30,921 nt of DNA from Tritrichomonas musculus. Its lineage: Eukaryota > Parabasalia > Tritrichomonadida > Tritrichomonadidae. The notes under the pieces are model-generated. The model was not told where the DNA came from. It did no database searches and saw only the letters and a list, made by a program, of their open reading frames with translations. The stretch spans positions 1-30,921 of the forward strand of contig JAPFFF010000212.1 of NCBI GenBank assembly GCA_039105265.1. Reading direction: 5' to 3'. Shown here one piece after another: positions 1 to 8,718 of the stretch; positions within the stretch are counted from its first letter, which is position 1; each line of letters starts with the position of its first letter. Both the position numbers and the translations under genes were made by a program.

Positions 1-1509
1 ATGCTCAAATATTCAATTGAATTTCTGAATATTATTTTAGAAATAAATAAAAAAATTTTTAGTTATCTATTTTAACATAACCAATTTTCATCATAAAATT
101 TAATTGAATCTCTATTATCTTGACATATTAATGATTTTATATTTATTTACTTTTTTAATAAACATTAAAAAAAGATATTACATTAAATAAAACCAAATTT
201 ATTTTATGATTTTAGAAAAGATCAAAAATTAAGATAATATTTGAAGAACTAAAATCATTTAAGTTGCCAAAATAATTAAAATTCTTTTATTTATTGAATT
301 TATATTTATTTCATTTATTTTGGAATAATAAATCAGAACTCTAGATGTGTTCATTTATCATGACACAAAAACTGAGTTTAATACAACAATTTTTATAGAT
401 TATGTTATGTTCACCATAGTTAATAAGATTTAAAGTAAATAATTACAAATAAATTTCTAAGCATCGGTAAAATCTATTAAATATATAAACAGTGAAATGA
501 ACCACTGAAAATATACTAGTTTTCGAATAATTCATTATATCTTGCTAAAAATTTTATTAAAAATCATCTAAAAGATTTAATAAATATCTAATATTAAAAA
601 TATATTTATTTACATTTTATATTACAAATTAATGATTATTTCATTTATATTTGGAATATAACATTTAATTCTTTCGATTATTTTTGATTTTAACTTTTGG
701 AATTGGATTAAGTGTTAAATATATAAATTAATCAAGCAAATATTTTTAACAAGTTTTAATTATTTCAAAAGTTTTTAAAACTGATGATCATAAAATTTCA
801 GTTTAACGAAAATTTAAATGAAAATGCATCTAGCCTATAGTTATACAATGGATTTACTAATGTTTAACCAGAAGACATTGTAATTTTATTTCTGACATAT
901 AATATTGCAAATATTAAGATTTTAATTTCAAAATATCTGATTGAAATTATCCTATAAATATTAATATGATGTGAATAAGCATGATATATATTTTAAATTA
1001 AGTAAATATATTATTTTGTTGAGATAAAAATATTTTACAGGTATCGATGAAAAATTGTAAACGGTAATGTTAGGGGTTTTTAAATTAATAAAATTCTCTC
1101 CATTTCTCTAAATATTTTTAGACTTGATATTCTTTTAATAAAAAAAAACGCAAATTATTTTAGTAGCATTGCATTAATATTTCATTACATATTAAGATTC
1201 GTTAATTTGCAAATATGGAAATAATTTAATACTGAGAAGATATGAGGAAATTATCGTCTTATAACTTTGTTCTTAATCATAATCTTTTTTTGTTGGCCAA
1301 TTGGTTCTTTTTTAAAAATTTTGAAAATAATCTTTTTATGTATTAATCAAAAACCTGATTTTTTAGCTTCTCATTATTATATTGGACATATAATGCACTC
1401 TGACCTTATTTCGCTTATTTCAGCATGCACTATTGAAGTACAATTAAAAATATAAAATTCCAAATTTTAATCAAAAATGTAAAAAAAAAGTATGGAAATT
1501 TTATTATAA
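1..1509. other. AT-rich intergenic DNA, no gene seen
   Basis: This stretch is very AT-rich with dense stops in all frames. A 62-codon open frame at 1267-1455 (+) begins with TTG rather than ATG, is mostly hydrophobic, and resembles nothing I recognise, so it is not called. I see no RNA gene or long repeat here. Confidence 0.6.
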
Positions 1510-1679
1510 AATATCGGAGAATATCGAACCGTAACCGTCCGATAGTGACCAAATATCGGCGGTTTTGCTTAACGTATTTATCGATAATTATTGGTTATCG
1601 AACAAATTTTTATCGATATTATCGGACTATCGATAATGAGCCGATAATCGATATTTATCATCATCGATCGACAACCCTG
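1510..1679 (-). mobile_element. hAT-like transposon terminus with TATCGAT subterminal repeats
   Basis: Read on the minus strand, the segment starts CAGGGTTGTCGATCGATGAT. It continues with many copies of TATCGATA, TATCGG and TATCGA words in both orientations before fading into plain AT-rich DNA. A CAGGG-type tip followed by clustered short subterminal repeats is the usual look of hAT-superfamily ends. The TATCG words are far denser here than in the surrounding DNA. I could not find the partner end or an 8-bp target duplication within the window, so this is called as a solo end or remnant. No transposase frame is visible nearby. Confidence 0.45.
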
Positions 1680-1714
1680 CATACTTACATAATTTAAATA
1701 AAAATAAAAAAAAA

Positions 1715-1788
1715 GCAATGAGGTTTAATTTCGAACTCAATACTTTGTAATCAAATTAATTTAACTTCTAAGCTAGAGCTCTCAAATT
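1715..1788 (-). ncRNA. tRNA-like sequence (degenerate tRNA gene or tRNA-derived SINE head)
   Basis: On the minus strand there is a full Pol III box A match, TAGCTTAGAAG (plus 1765-1775), and a near-match to box B, GAGTTCGAAAT (1728-1738), at normal tRNA spacing. A run of nine T follows immediately (plus 1706-1714), as a Pol III terminator would. Between the boxes lies GATTACAA, which could present a TAC (Val) anticodon. The acceptor, D and anticodon stems pair only partly (roughly 3-4 pairs each), so I do not call a functional tRNA. It lies 36 bp from the hAT-like end. Confidence 0.4.
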
Positions 1789-2470
1789 TGAAAGGATAAA
1801 ATATTTATATTTAAAGATAAATATCCTTGTTTTTCAAATTCAACTTTATATTAACTTTTTCTAAAAAAGTCGTATTCTAATTATTTTCACGTAGACGTAA
1901 TCGTAAAACGTAATTGATTTTTTTTCTTGGTCTATTTTATTGAAAAAGTTTAAACAGAACGTTTTTTTAAAAACCTCTATTCAAAAACATCCTTTTAACG
2001 TACGTATTTTTGGTAAAAAATCAATTTTTTATTTAAATAAAAATGATATTATTCATCCTTAACTTACTATATCATTAAATATGACATCAAAATCTCTAAT
2101 ATAAGAAGAAAATATAGATTTTCCATGAAACTGCTGATAATATAAAAATTTTTCGAAAAATTGCATAAAATTGCATTTAGGAATCATTTACACATTCAAT
2201 TATGCATATCGAACAATTTGATATCAAAATGTTTTATATCGATTTACTAGATGTTGAGTTTGTGATCATTGACCTTTCATTGTGAAAGTTTATTAAAAAG
2301 TTCAGATATAAACAATTGAATATGATATGGAAAATTTAACTTTCATTAAAAAAAAAGTGATAAATTATTCTATATAAAGTATATATAATATATTTACTTA
2401 AACAAATTATAACAGAGGGATGAGTTTCGTATACATTCCATAGAAAAAACAAAATAATCCCGAAATAACA
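1789..2470. other. AT-rich intergenic DNA, no gene seen
   Basis: I see no coding frame or RNA gene. A short patch at 1870-2010 is slightly richer in ACGT words than its surroundings, but I cannot assign it. The last part is the 3' flank of the kinase gene on the minus strand. Confidence 0.55.
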
Positions 2471-3607
2471 TCAATGCGTTAAATCTGCTGTGATAAAAGG
2501 ATCTTGCAGAGCTTGTGCAGCTGTGAGCCTTTGAGCAGGATCAAGCCGCAACATACCCTTGAGTAGATTAATAAACATCTGTCTTTTAGTAAGTTCTTGT
2601 CTGAGTAATTCAGGATTATTATTAAATCGTCTGAGATCATAATTTAAAACTACTTCATCTAAAGTATTATATTCAAAATATTTTTCAAAACGAGTAACAG
2701 GAATATGCTTTTCTCTGCAAATTTGCTCTTCGCTTTTCAACGTTCCATCTGGGAGGAAAAACTCTTGTCGACGAGTTGATGCCTGAACCATACTATCTGG
2801 AAATTGTCCTAGCATTTCAACAATTAATTCGATAAGATGGACTTCATTCTGTCCAGGAAATAGAGGCAATGCCGTAAATAGTTCTAGGGCAACACACCCA
2901 AGAGACCAAATATCTATCGGAAATGAATAATTAATTCCTAAAACAACTTCTGGTGCTCTGTAATAACGCGATTGAACATAAAACGAACCTGGTTGATTAG
3001 AAAAATTTGAACTTCCAAAATCGATCATTTTAACTGATTGTGAATACTCATCTGCTAATAATATATTTTCAGGTTTAATATCGCAGTGTATAATTCCACA
3101 TCTTTCTAAACCATTAAGAACTTCAAGCATATCTTTCAGAACGCTTTGAACAAGTACTAAAGGTAAACCTCGGAATCGTCGACGTTTGATAATTTCATAA
3201 AGGTCAAAAGAAAGAAGTTCTATGACGATACAAACATGGTTATGAAATAAGAACCAATCTTGTAAATGCGAAATATGTTGCTGTTCTTGAGGAGTTGTAT
3301 TTGATTGTACGTGAGTCAATAACTGTACTTCTCGTTGTGCTTGTTGCCGATATCGATAAATTGATTTTGTAACTTTCATTGCGTATGCTGGAAGCGGCTG
3401 AACTGTAGGATTTGTGATATCAACAACATGAAATACTTGGCCGAATTGCCCTGCTCCGAGTTTTGCTGTAACTTGATATTTTGATCCTCTTGGATCCTGG
3501 ATGATATAGTTTAAAGAAACTATTAAATCGCCGTTCACATTATCATAACCTTCCTCATCAACAGGTATATTTGGGATTGTGAAGATTGTGGCGGCTGCTT
3601 GGGTCAT
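2471..3607 (-). CDS. DYRK/YAK1-family protein kinase
   Basis: 378 residues, almost entirely a eukaryotic protein kinase domain (about 44-374). Visible motifs are the glycine loop GAGQFG (51-56), catalytic lysine in YAMK (K78), likely C-helix Glu in REVQLL (E93), catalytic loop IIHCDIKPEN (D176, N181), DFG (196-198) and APE (218-220). HCD in place of HRD is normal for DYRK kinases. The activation-loop motif FYVQSRYYRAPE keeps the DYRK autophosphorylation tyrosine at Y210. The N-terminal box GYDNVNGDLIVSLN just before the kinase domain resembles the YAK1 pre-kinase motif. All catalytic residues are present, so an active Ser/Thr (dual-specificity) kinase in growth or stress signalling is expected. 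It is short for YAK1 because the long tails are missing. The ATG at 3607 gives a complete domain. HIPK is the next closest relative. Confidence 0.93.
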   Translation of the reverse strand: MTQAAATIFTIPNIPVDEEGYDNVNGDLIVSLNYIIQDPRGSKYQVTAKLGAGQFGQVFHVVDITNPTVQPLPAYAMKVTKSIYRYRQQAQREVQLLTHVQSNTTPQEQQHISHLQDWFLFHNHVCIVIELLSFDLYEIIKRRRFRGLPLVLVQSVLKDMLEVLNGLERCGIIHCDIKPENILLADEYSQSVKMIDFGSSNFSNQPGSFYVQSRYYRAPEVVLGINYSFPIDIWSLGCVALELFTALPLFPGQNEVHLIELIVEMLGQFPDSMVQASTRRQEFFLPDGTLKSEEQICREKHIPVTRFEKYFEYNTLDEVVLNYDLRRFNNNPELLRQELTKRQMFINLLKGMLRLDPAQRLTAAQALQDPFITADLTH

Positions 3608-4056
3608 TTTAATCTCTCACCACTCTATTTTGGCACTTTTTCAAAACAATTTCATCTCACATGTGATATGTATTTTAAACATCCTCCAATTTCCTTTTTA
3701 TAAATATGGATTATTATAATTTATTATCTGATATATCATTTCCGCAACAATAAACTTTATTCTTAATTGAATAAGTCTTTAATGCTTTATATTGATCAAT
3801 ATAAAATTACAAAGGAATTTATCAAATTAAAATGGAAATTGAATGCAACTTACGTTTAATTTTATATTATTTCTGATAAAGCTTTTAAAATTGAATCAAA
3901 TTTAAGGGCTTACTGATCGTCTTTAATGTAAACCTTTCAATATTGCAAAAACTCATAGAATATTGCCATTCAGAAAGAATAACATTGAAAAAAATATGGT
4001 CAAAAATACATAAAATTTCTCCAAAACGATCAAAAATATTAGCAAAATGATTTTTC
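3608..4056. other. AT-rich 5' flank of the kinase gene
   Basis: This holds the upstream region of the kinase on the minus strand. I see no clear trichomonad initiator (TCAYTW) close to the kinase ATG, and no gene. Confidence 0.5.
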
Positions 4057-5944
4057 AGGTGCGAGAACTAAAAAATTTTAAAAAAAACGATCAACATTCT
4101 TTTTTAAACTTTTGTAATATCTTGGAAAATACTATGTAACATTTATTTTTTATAATATAATTATGCATAATCTTTTATTTTAATAATTAAAATATATTAA
4201 CATAATATTTATCTTCTTTATAAGTAGCCAAAACATAAGAATCTTCATTTTTAATTTAAAATCATATTTATCTTGATAAATAATTAGATATTTATAATAT
4301 TTTATTTTAATATATTTTATAATCTTAATATAACATTAAATTAAGTATTTAATAAATATTTATATTAGATAATTTTCCAAGATATGAATAATTTTATTTT
4401 TATTATTTCATTATTTATAAATATCTAATAGTATTGTTTATATCAAAGTGATAACTATTTAAAATTCATCATAAATATTAATAATTAATACTATGTCAGA
4501 ATATAATTAAAAATGGCTTGCCAAGAGACATTTTAAAGCTTCCTCATTCAAAATTTAGTTATTATAAATATTTCTCTCAATTTCATTCAATTTAATTTTT
4601 AAAACAAAAAATAAAGAAAAATGTGATTTCTAAATGAGATATTATCATGAAAATCTCAGAATTTAATTTTTATATGATAATAAATATAATAATAATGCTA
4701 TTATGGAATTTTAAGCAATTCGATCAAAAAAGTATTATTTACATATTTTAGTCTAAATCTGATATATTTTATATTTGAAAATATAATAATATGATAATTC
4801 ATCATGAAAATATATTTTTACATGAAAACTAGAAATATATTTGAAAATTACCGAAATAAATGCATTTTAAATTTCAAACCACCACTGAAAAAAAGGCCCT
4901 ATTGTTTTAAGTAGAACCATCCTAAAATAATAAACATAATATTTAATACTTATATGAAACTTTATAAGAACTTTTTAGGGACATATTTTAAGATATATTC
5001 AAATAGTTTTTTTTCTATTTTTTTTTTTTTTGAATATTTGAGAGGATATGCAAATAATTCTATAAGTGTAAACAAAATAATTCTTAAATGCATTCAATTT
5101 TATTGATTAAACAAAAATGCGTAAAAACGTATTTTTAATTTATTTTTCTTAATGATAATATTGAAATTAAATTTTTTATCTGATTTATATTCTAAAAATA
5201 TTATTAATGTTTATTTTCTTTGAATATAATAGAGTTAATATTATATACAAATATTAATCACTTTTCAATAAATGTTGAATCAATCACACAAGTATGGAAT
5301 ACACCTGACATTAAAATATATTTTCAAAGAATTTATAATTAGCTTGAATTTCAGCCATTTTTTTATAAAGAATAAATTTAAAAATCATCATCTTTATAAG
5401 GTAGCAGTATATTGACTAGATATATAAATTTGTCAAATGCCAATACAAAGAAAATAAGAATAAAAACGCAGTATTGAGAAAAAGACTAACTTAAAATACT
5501 ATGAAAGTTTATCAAATTTCAAAAATGACAGAAGAAAAATAGAGTTTACACAAATTGAAAATTCATTTATATTTTTATTAAAGATAATAATCCAATTGGC
5601 ACTCATTTCAAAGAAGATGATATAAATGATGCTGAATATCGTGAATATCTGAAAAAAAATTTAAATTAGGCAAACTAATGTTAAGAAATGGATCAAAAAA
5701 GAATAAATAATAAATTTAAATAAATTTAATATTAAAATTTTCTTTAAAATCAATATATAAATGCTTTTACTTATTTTCTATGATTGAATAGTTTACATCA
5801 TTTTCATTGAATATTTAAAAACCCAATATTTTGTCTCCTACCGAATATTTATTGATGAAAATAATATATAACATATAATATCATATAAAAATCTAAATAT
5901 ATTAAAATCGAGCTTTTTTATCAAATTTCCTAGTTCTCGCACCT
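4057..5944. mobile_element. 1.9-kb segment bounded by ~36-bp imperfect inverted repeats
   Basis: The left edge begins AGGTGCGAGAACTA (4057-4070). The right edge ends with its exact reverse complement TAGTTCTCGCACCT (5931-5944). Imperfect similarity continues inward for about 20 more bases on each side. G+C-containing 14-mers like this are rare in such AT-rich DNA, so a mobile element with terminal inverted repeats is plausible. No target-site duplication is obvious, and the interior has no intact gene apart from a coding-like remnant near the right end. I cannot assign a superfamily. Confidence 0.4.
5474..5669 (+). pseudogene. coding-like remnant inside the 1.9-kb inverted-repeat segment
   Basis: Protein-like composition appears briefly in this stretch, for example a run ending GTHFKEDDINDAEYREYL then KKNLN and a TAG stop at 5667-5669. 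The charged, balanced composition contrasts with the Ile/Phe/Asn/Lys-only peptides of random AT-rich frames around it. It has no start, is not in one continuous frame, and matches no family I recognise. It could be the decayed tail of whatever protein the element once carried, or of a host gene. Confidence 0.3.
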
Positions 5945-6369
5945 TTGATTTTTTAATGCAAGAAACTAAAAAAAAAAAAAGCTATATAAATATAATATAT
6001 TTAATTATAAAGCATTTTCGATAAAAGTAAATTAAAAATACCTCCAAAATAATTTTTGAAAATTTAACGATTTAATGCAAAAAGTTGATATTTTACATCG
6101 ACCATTTATTGGAGATTTTATCAATAAAAATATCTTTTACTGATAATCATCCCTGATATAGATAAACAAAAAGAAATGAAAAAAAATATTTTATTCATAT
6201 CTACATTGGTAATTTAAACCTCCGAATCCTTACCATTAAGAAAGTTTTCGTACATTATTTTTTGCAAGAGAGATTGGGCCTCAGCTTTTTGAGAGAACTA
6301 ATTGAAAGAAAAAATAGGAGAAAAATGGAGAATACTATTTTGAGAATATTTATGTAAATAAAAAAATTG

Positions 6370-6459
6370 ATGCATCTTTTTATATTTTTACATAATTTTT
6401 ACCGAGACTTACATCAAAAGGAAGGATCGGTAGATATTATGTAACATAAAAAGATGCAT
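6370..6459. repeat. Central hairpin of the foldback MITE
   Basis: ATGCATCTTTTTAT, TTACATAAT and TACCGA in the left half (6370-6405) are mirrored as TCGGTA, ATTATGTAA and ATAAAAAGATGCAT in the right half (6427-6459). The loop is about 21 nt. It forms the tip of the larger palindrome. Confidence 0.75.
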
Positions 6460-6468
6460 TTTTTTTAA

Positions 6469-6708
6469 GGTACAAATCCAGTACGTTTAGTAACCGCAAT
6501 TTTTTTTGACATTCTCAAAGAATAAGATGACATGTTAAATAAAAAACGATTATTTTCATCCATTTCATATAACATGTCATAATGTTTATTTAAATTGTAA
6601 AATAAGTGTCAAAAACAAACCTAGTCAATTTAAACTTTTTCAGAGACATGCAACTATTCAAATAATAAACGTTCTCCTATTCAAAAAATAACGTACTGGA
6701 TTTGTACC
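6469..6708. mobile_element. Nested 240-bp MITE with 19-bp perfect TIRs and TTAA flanks
   Basis: The element starts GGTACAAATCCAGTACGTT (6469-6487) and ends with the exact reverse complement (6690-6708). TTAA flanks it on both sides (6465-6468 and 6709-6712). TTAA duplication with short TIRs is the signature of piggyBac-type transposition. A TA-flanked Tc1/mariner reading (TA then AGGTACAAA) is also possible, because TTAA contains TA. It carries no open frame and must rely on a transposase elsewhere. It sits in the right arm of the foldback MITE, and removing it with one TTAA restores that arm's pairing. Confidence 0.7.
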
Positions 6709-7174
6709 TTAACATGAATGGTCTCAGTAAATATTATTCTACATTTTCTTCTTATTTTTTTCTATTAGTTCTCTCAAAAAGCTGTGGCACAATCTCTCTT
6801 GCAAAAATTGAATCAATAAACCATTCAAAAACAAAAATTATTTAAAACTAAAGAAGGAAAAAAGATTTTATGTAATGTATTATATATTTATTAACAATAT
6901 GTTTGGTATCTATGTGCTTATCAGCATTTGAGATTTTGAATATGTTTTCTGAGAAAACTTTTCTCTGATAATAATTTCAAAACATCTGACTCGACTTTAA
7001 ATTTCAATTAAACTGGTAAGAGAAAACATAAACTTCCTCCAATGATATTTGTGAATACCAAATAAAGAATTAAAAATTTTGACTTTTCTTCTCTGATATG
7101 ATATTATTTGAGAATTTTTGAAAGAACTAAAAGAGATATTAATACAAATCATGCTGTATCTACGTTGATATCAA

Positions 7175-7240
7175 TGATAGAATTAAATGAATAAATAAAT
7201 TAAATTGATATGGAGTATTGATAGAATTAAATGAATAAAT
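7175..7240. repeat. 22-bp direct repeat pair
   Basis: TGATAGAATTAAATGAATAA plus AT occurs at 7175-7196 and again at 7219-7240, 44 bp apart start to start. The copies are exact. It is a small local duplication of unknown role. The rest of 6809-7550 shows no gene. Confidence 0.7.
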
Positions 7241-7550
7241 TATTTATTTTTTCTCCTCTCAATTACAAAAATAAATCTCTTAAAATTCACTTAAACGATA
7301 ACAAAATCCACTCAATTTTCAATACTGCATACAAAACTAAAAAACTATAAGCTATGCAACTTTTTTGTATTGTTCATATAAAAAATACATCTGATTCTGA
7401 TTAATAAATTTAAAATTTATTCATAAAAACCATGAATTGATTTTTTTTATAAAGATTTATATGGCTGATTTGTAGATTTTTTAAGAGAGTTAACGAATTA
7501 AGTAATTCTTTGCTAACCTGAAATAAACTTTTTAACGTACAAAAATTTTC

Positions 7551-8663
7551 TCACTGGTTGGTATCATTTGAGGGTACTGTTTGATAAAGTGATGAAAATA
7601 AAGATTTGCACGAATCTTTTAAGAAAAATGACACTACACAATAATCAAGCATTACATCTTTGGGTTTAACTACTAGAACACAATTTTTATAATCGTTTTT
7701 ATTTGGTACACAGTCATACTTGTAGTATTTGTCTTCGATTTTAACCAAAACATACTTAGAAGATCTCTGTGATGATTCAAATATTCCAGCATAAAAGCTA
7801 TATGTTATTTCAGTCGAAGTTTTAGCATTAGTATTATTATTATTGTTGTTATTGTCATTATTGTTATTGTTATTGTTATTATTATCATTGTTATTATTAT
7901 TATTGTTATTATTATTATTGTTATTATTGCTATTTTCAACATTTGTATTAGAATTTGAATTATCATTGTTATTTTCATTTGTAGAAAATGCGCTACCATT
8001 TGAATCAACACTTTGTTCATACTTAACAGTTAATTCGCTAGGGAAATAAAATGTACCATCATCTTTAATATTAACATCTTTTCGATTCGGTGCAAATGCA
8101 GAAATTGGCGTAATTATTGGTATGAAAATAATAATATCAGCCTCTATGTCTTTAAAAACAGGTTTTGATGGAATAGCCATTGAAAATTCTTTAATCTTTA
8201 GTTTCGACTCTTTGCTGAATACTTCACAGAATTTGTGTATAATAGAACGAATTGATGCTGGCGATTGATATTCTACCATTTCATCTTTCAAAAGATCAAG
8301 GGATAAGATTAAATTATAAATATTAGGCATATGAGGATAATTAACTCTATAATAATACAACCATTTTGAAAGTTCCATATCTTTAAGGTCGTGCACTGTG
8401 CTATTTGCAATAAAAGTCCCGAAAATTGATGCAAGGTTAAGAAAAATTTGAAAATTACTCGATGTAGTATATGGGGGAAAAGGTATACACATTTCAGTGC
8501 TATAGGTCGTTTTCGTAGAATCATATCGTTGAATTGATGTAAACAAAACTTTGAAATTGGGAAATATTTTTTTATCATTATTTTTTTGAGTATTTTGATT
8601 TTGATCATCTGTTGTTGGCCCTTCGAGGGTTTGGAATATGAATTTATAATTTTTTGTTGACAT
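7551..8663 (-). CDS. USP-like (peptidase C19) C-terminal fragment with Asn tract, probably inactive
   Basis: The frame stays open back to 8879, but residues before the Met at 8661-8663 are antisense to the neighbouring ankyrin exon. I therefore start there (370 residues). The C-terminal half resembles a degenerate USP fold: GTFYFPSELTVKYEQ matches the USP strand usually written FxFPxxLDLxPY, and SSKYVLVKIEDKYYKYD matches the final GHYxAYxxxxxxWYxFDD block. In that block the catalytic His position is Lys, and no Cys box exists upstream. An Asn-rich insert (plus about 7827-7975, mixed AAT/AAC codons) lies between the two. The middle (LYYYRVNYPHMPNIYNLI) is unrecognised. I infer a truncated or pseudo-enzymatic relative of the large trichomonad C19 family. 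It could be expressed or be a remnant. Confidence 0.5.
   Translation of the reverse strand: MSTKNYKFIFQTLEGPTTDDQNQNTQKNNDKKIFPNFKVLFTSIQRYDSTKTTYSTEMCIPFPPYTTSSNFQIFLNLASIFGTFIANSTVHDLKDMELSKWLYYYRVNYPHMPNIYNLILSLDLLKDEMVEYQSPASIRSIIHKFCEVFSKESKLKIKEFSMAIPSKPVFKDIEADIIIFIPIITPISAFAPNRKDVNIKDDGTFYFPSELTVKYEQSVDSNGSAFSTNENNNDNSNSNTNVENSNNNNNNNNNNNNNNDNNNNNNNNNDNNNNNNNTNAKTSTEITYSFYAGIFESSQRSSKYVLVKIEDKYYKYDCVPNKNDYKNCVLVVKPKDVMLDYCVVSFFLKDSCKSLFSSLYQTVPSNDTNQ
7827..7935. repeat. Trinucleotide tract encoding poly-Asn
   Basis: An imperfect ATT/GTT/GTC array on the plus strand reads as AAT/AAC (with a few GAT/GAC) on the minus strand. It forms the Asn/Asp tract of the USP-like protein. The plus-strand poly-Leu frame over it is a shadow. 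Confidence 0.85.
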
Positions 8664-8718
8664 ATTAGAATAAAGGTGAAATAAAAATGACCATGGTAAA
8701 ATTTTTTCAATTTCCCCA

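Larger units (their letters stand above)
6257..6808. mobile_element. Foldback MITE with long inverted arms, interrupted by a nested insertion
   Basis: The outer arms begin TTTTTGCAAGAGAGATTG on the left and mirror it on the right (GCAAGAGAGATTG, reverse-complemented, ends at 6802). They share AGCTTTTTGAGAGAACTAAT (6283-6302 against about 6763-6782, one mismatch) and continue inward for more than 80 bases. The left arm runs on into a second palindrome at 6370-6405/6427-6459 (ATGCATCTTTTTAT and mirror). With the nested element at 6469-6708 set aside, the two arms pair almost end to end around a ~21-nt loop (6406-6426), giving an original element near 308 bp. No coding capacity. Part of one arm recurs at 11605-11733. 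Confidence 0.75.

Noticed and set aside
1267-1455. 62-codon open frame (+)
   Set aside because: It starts with TTG, is mostly Ile/Phe/Leu as expected from AT-rich DNA, and shows no family motif.
1038-1679. CAGGTATCGATGA at 1038 as the partner end of the hAT-like terminus
   Set aside because: Only about 12 bases match and the flanking 8-mers (ATATTTTA and CATACTTA) are not duplicates, so I could not support a complete 642-bp element.
7843-8049. Poly-Leu frame on the plus strand
   Set aside because: It is the antisense shadow of the Asn tract in the USP-like gene.
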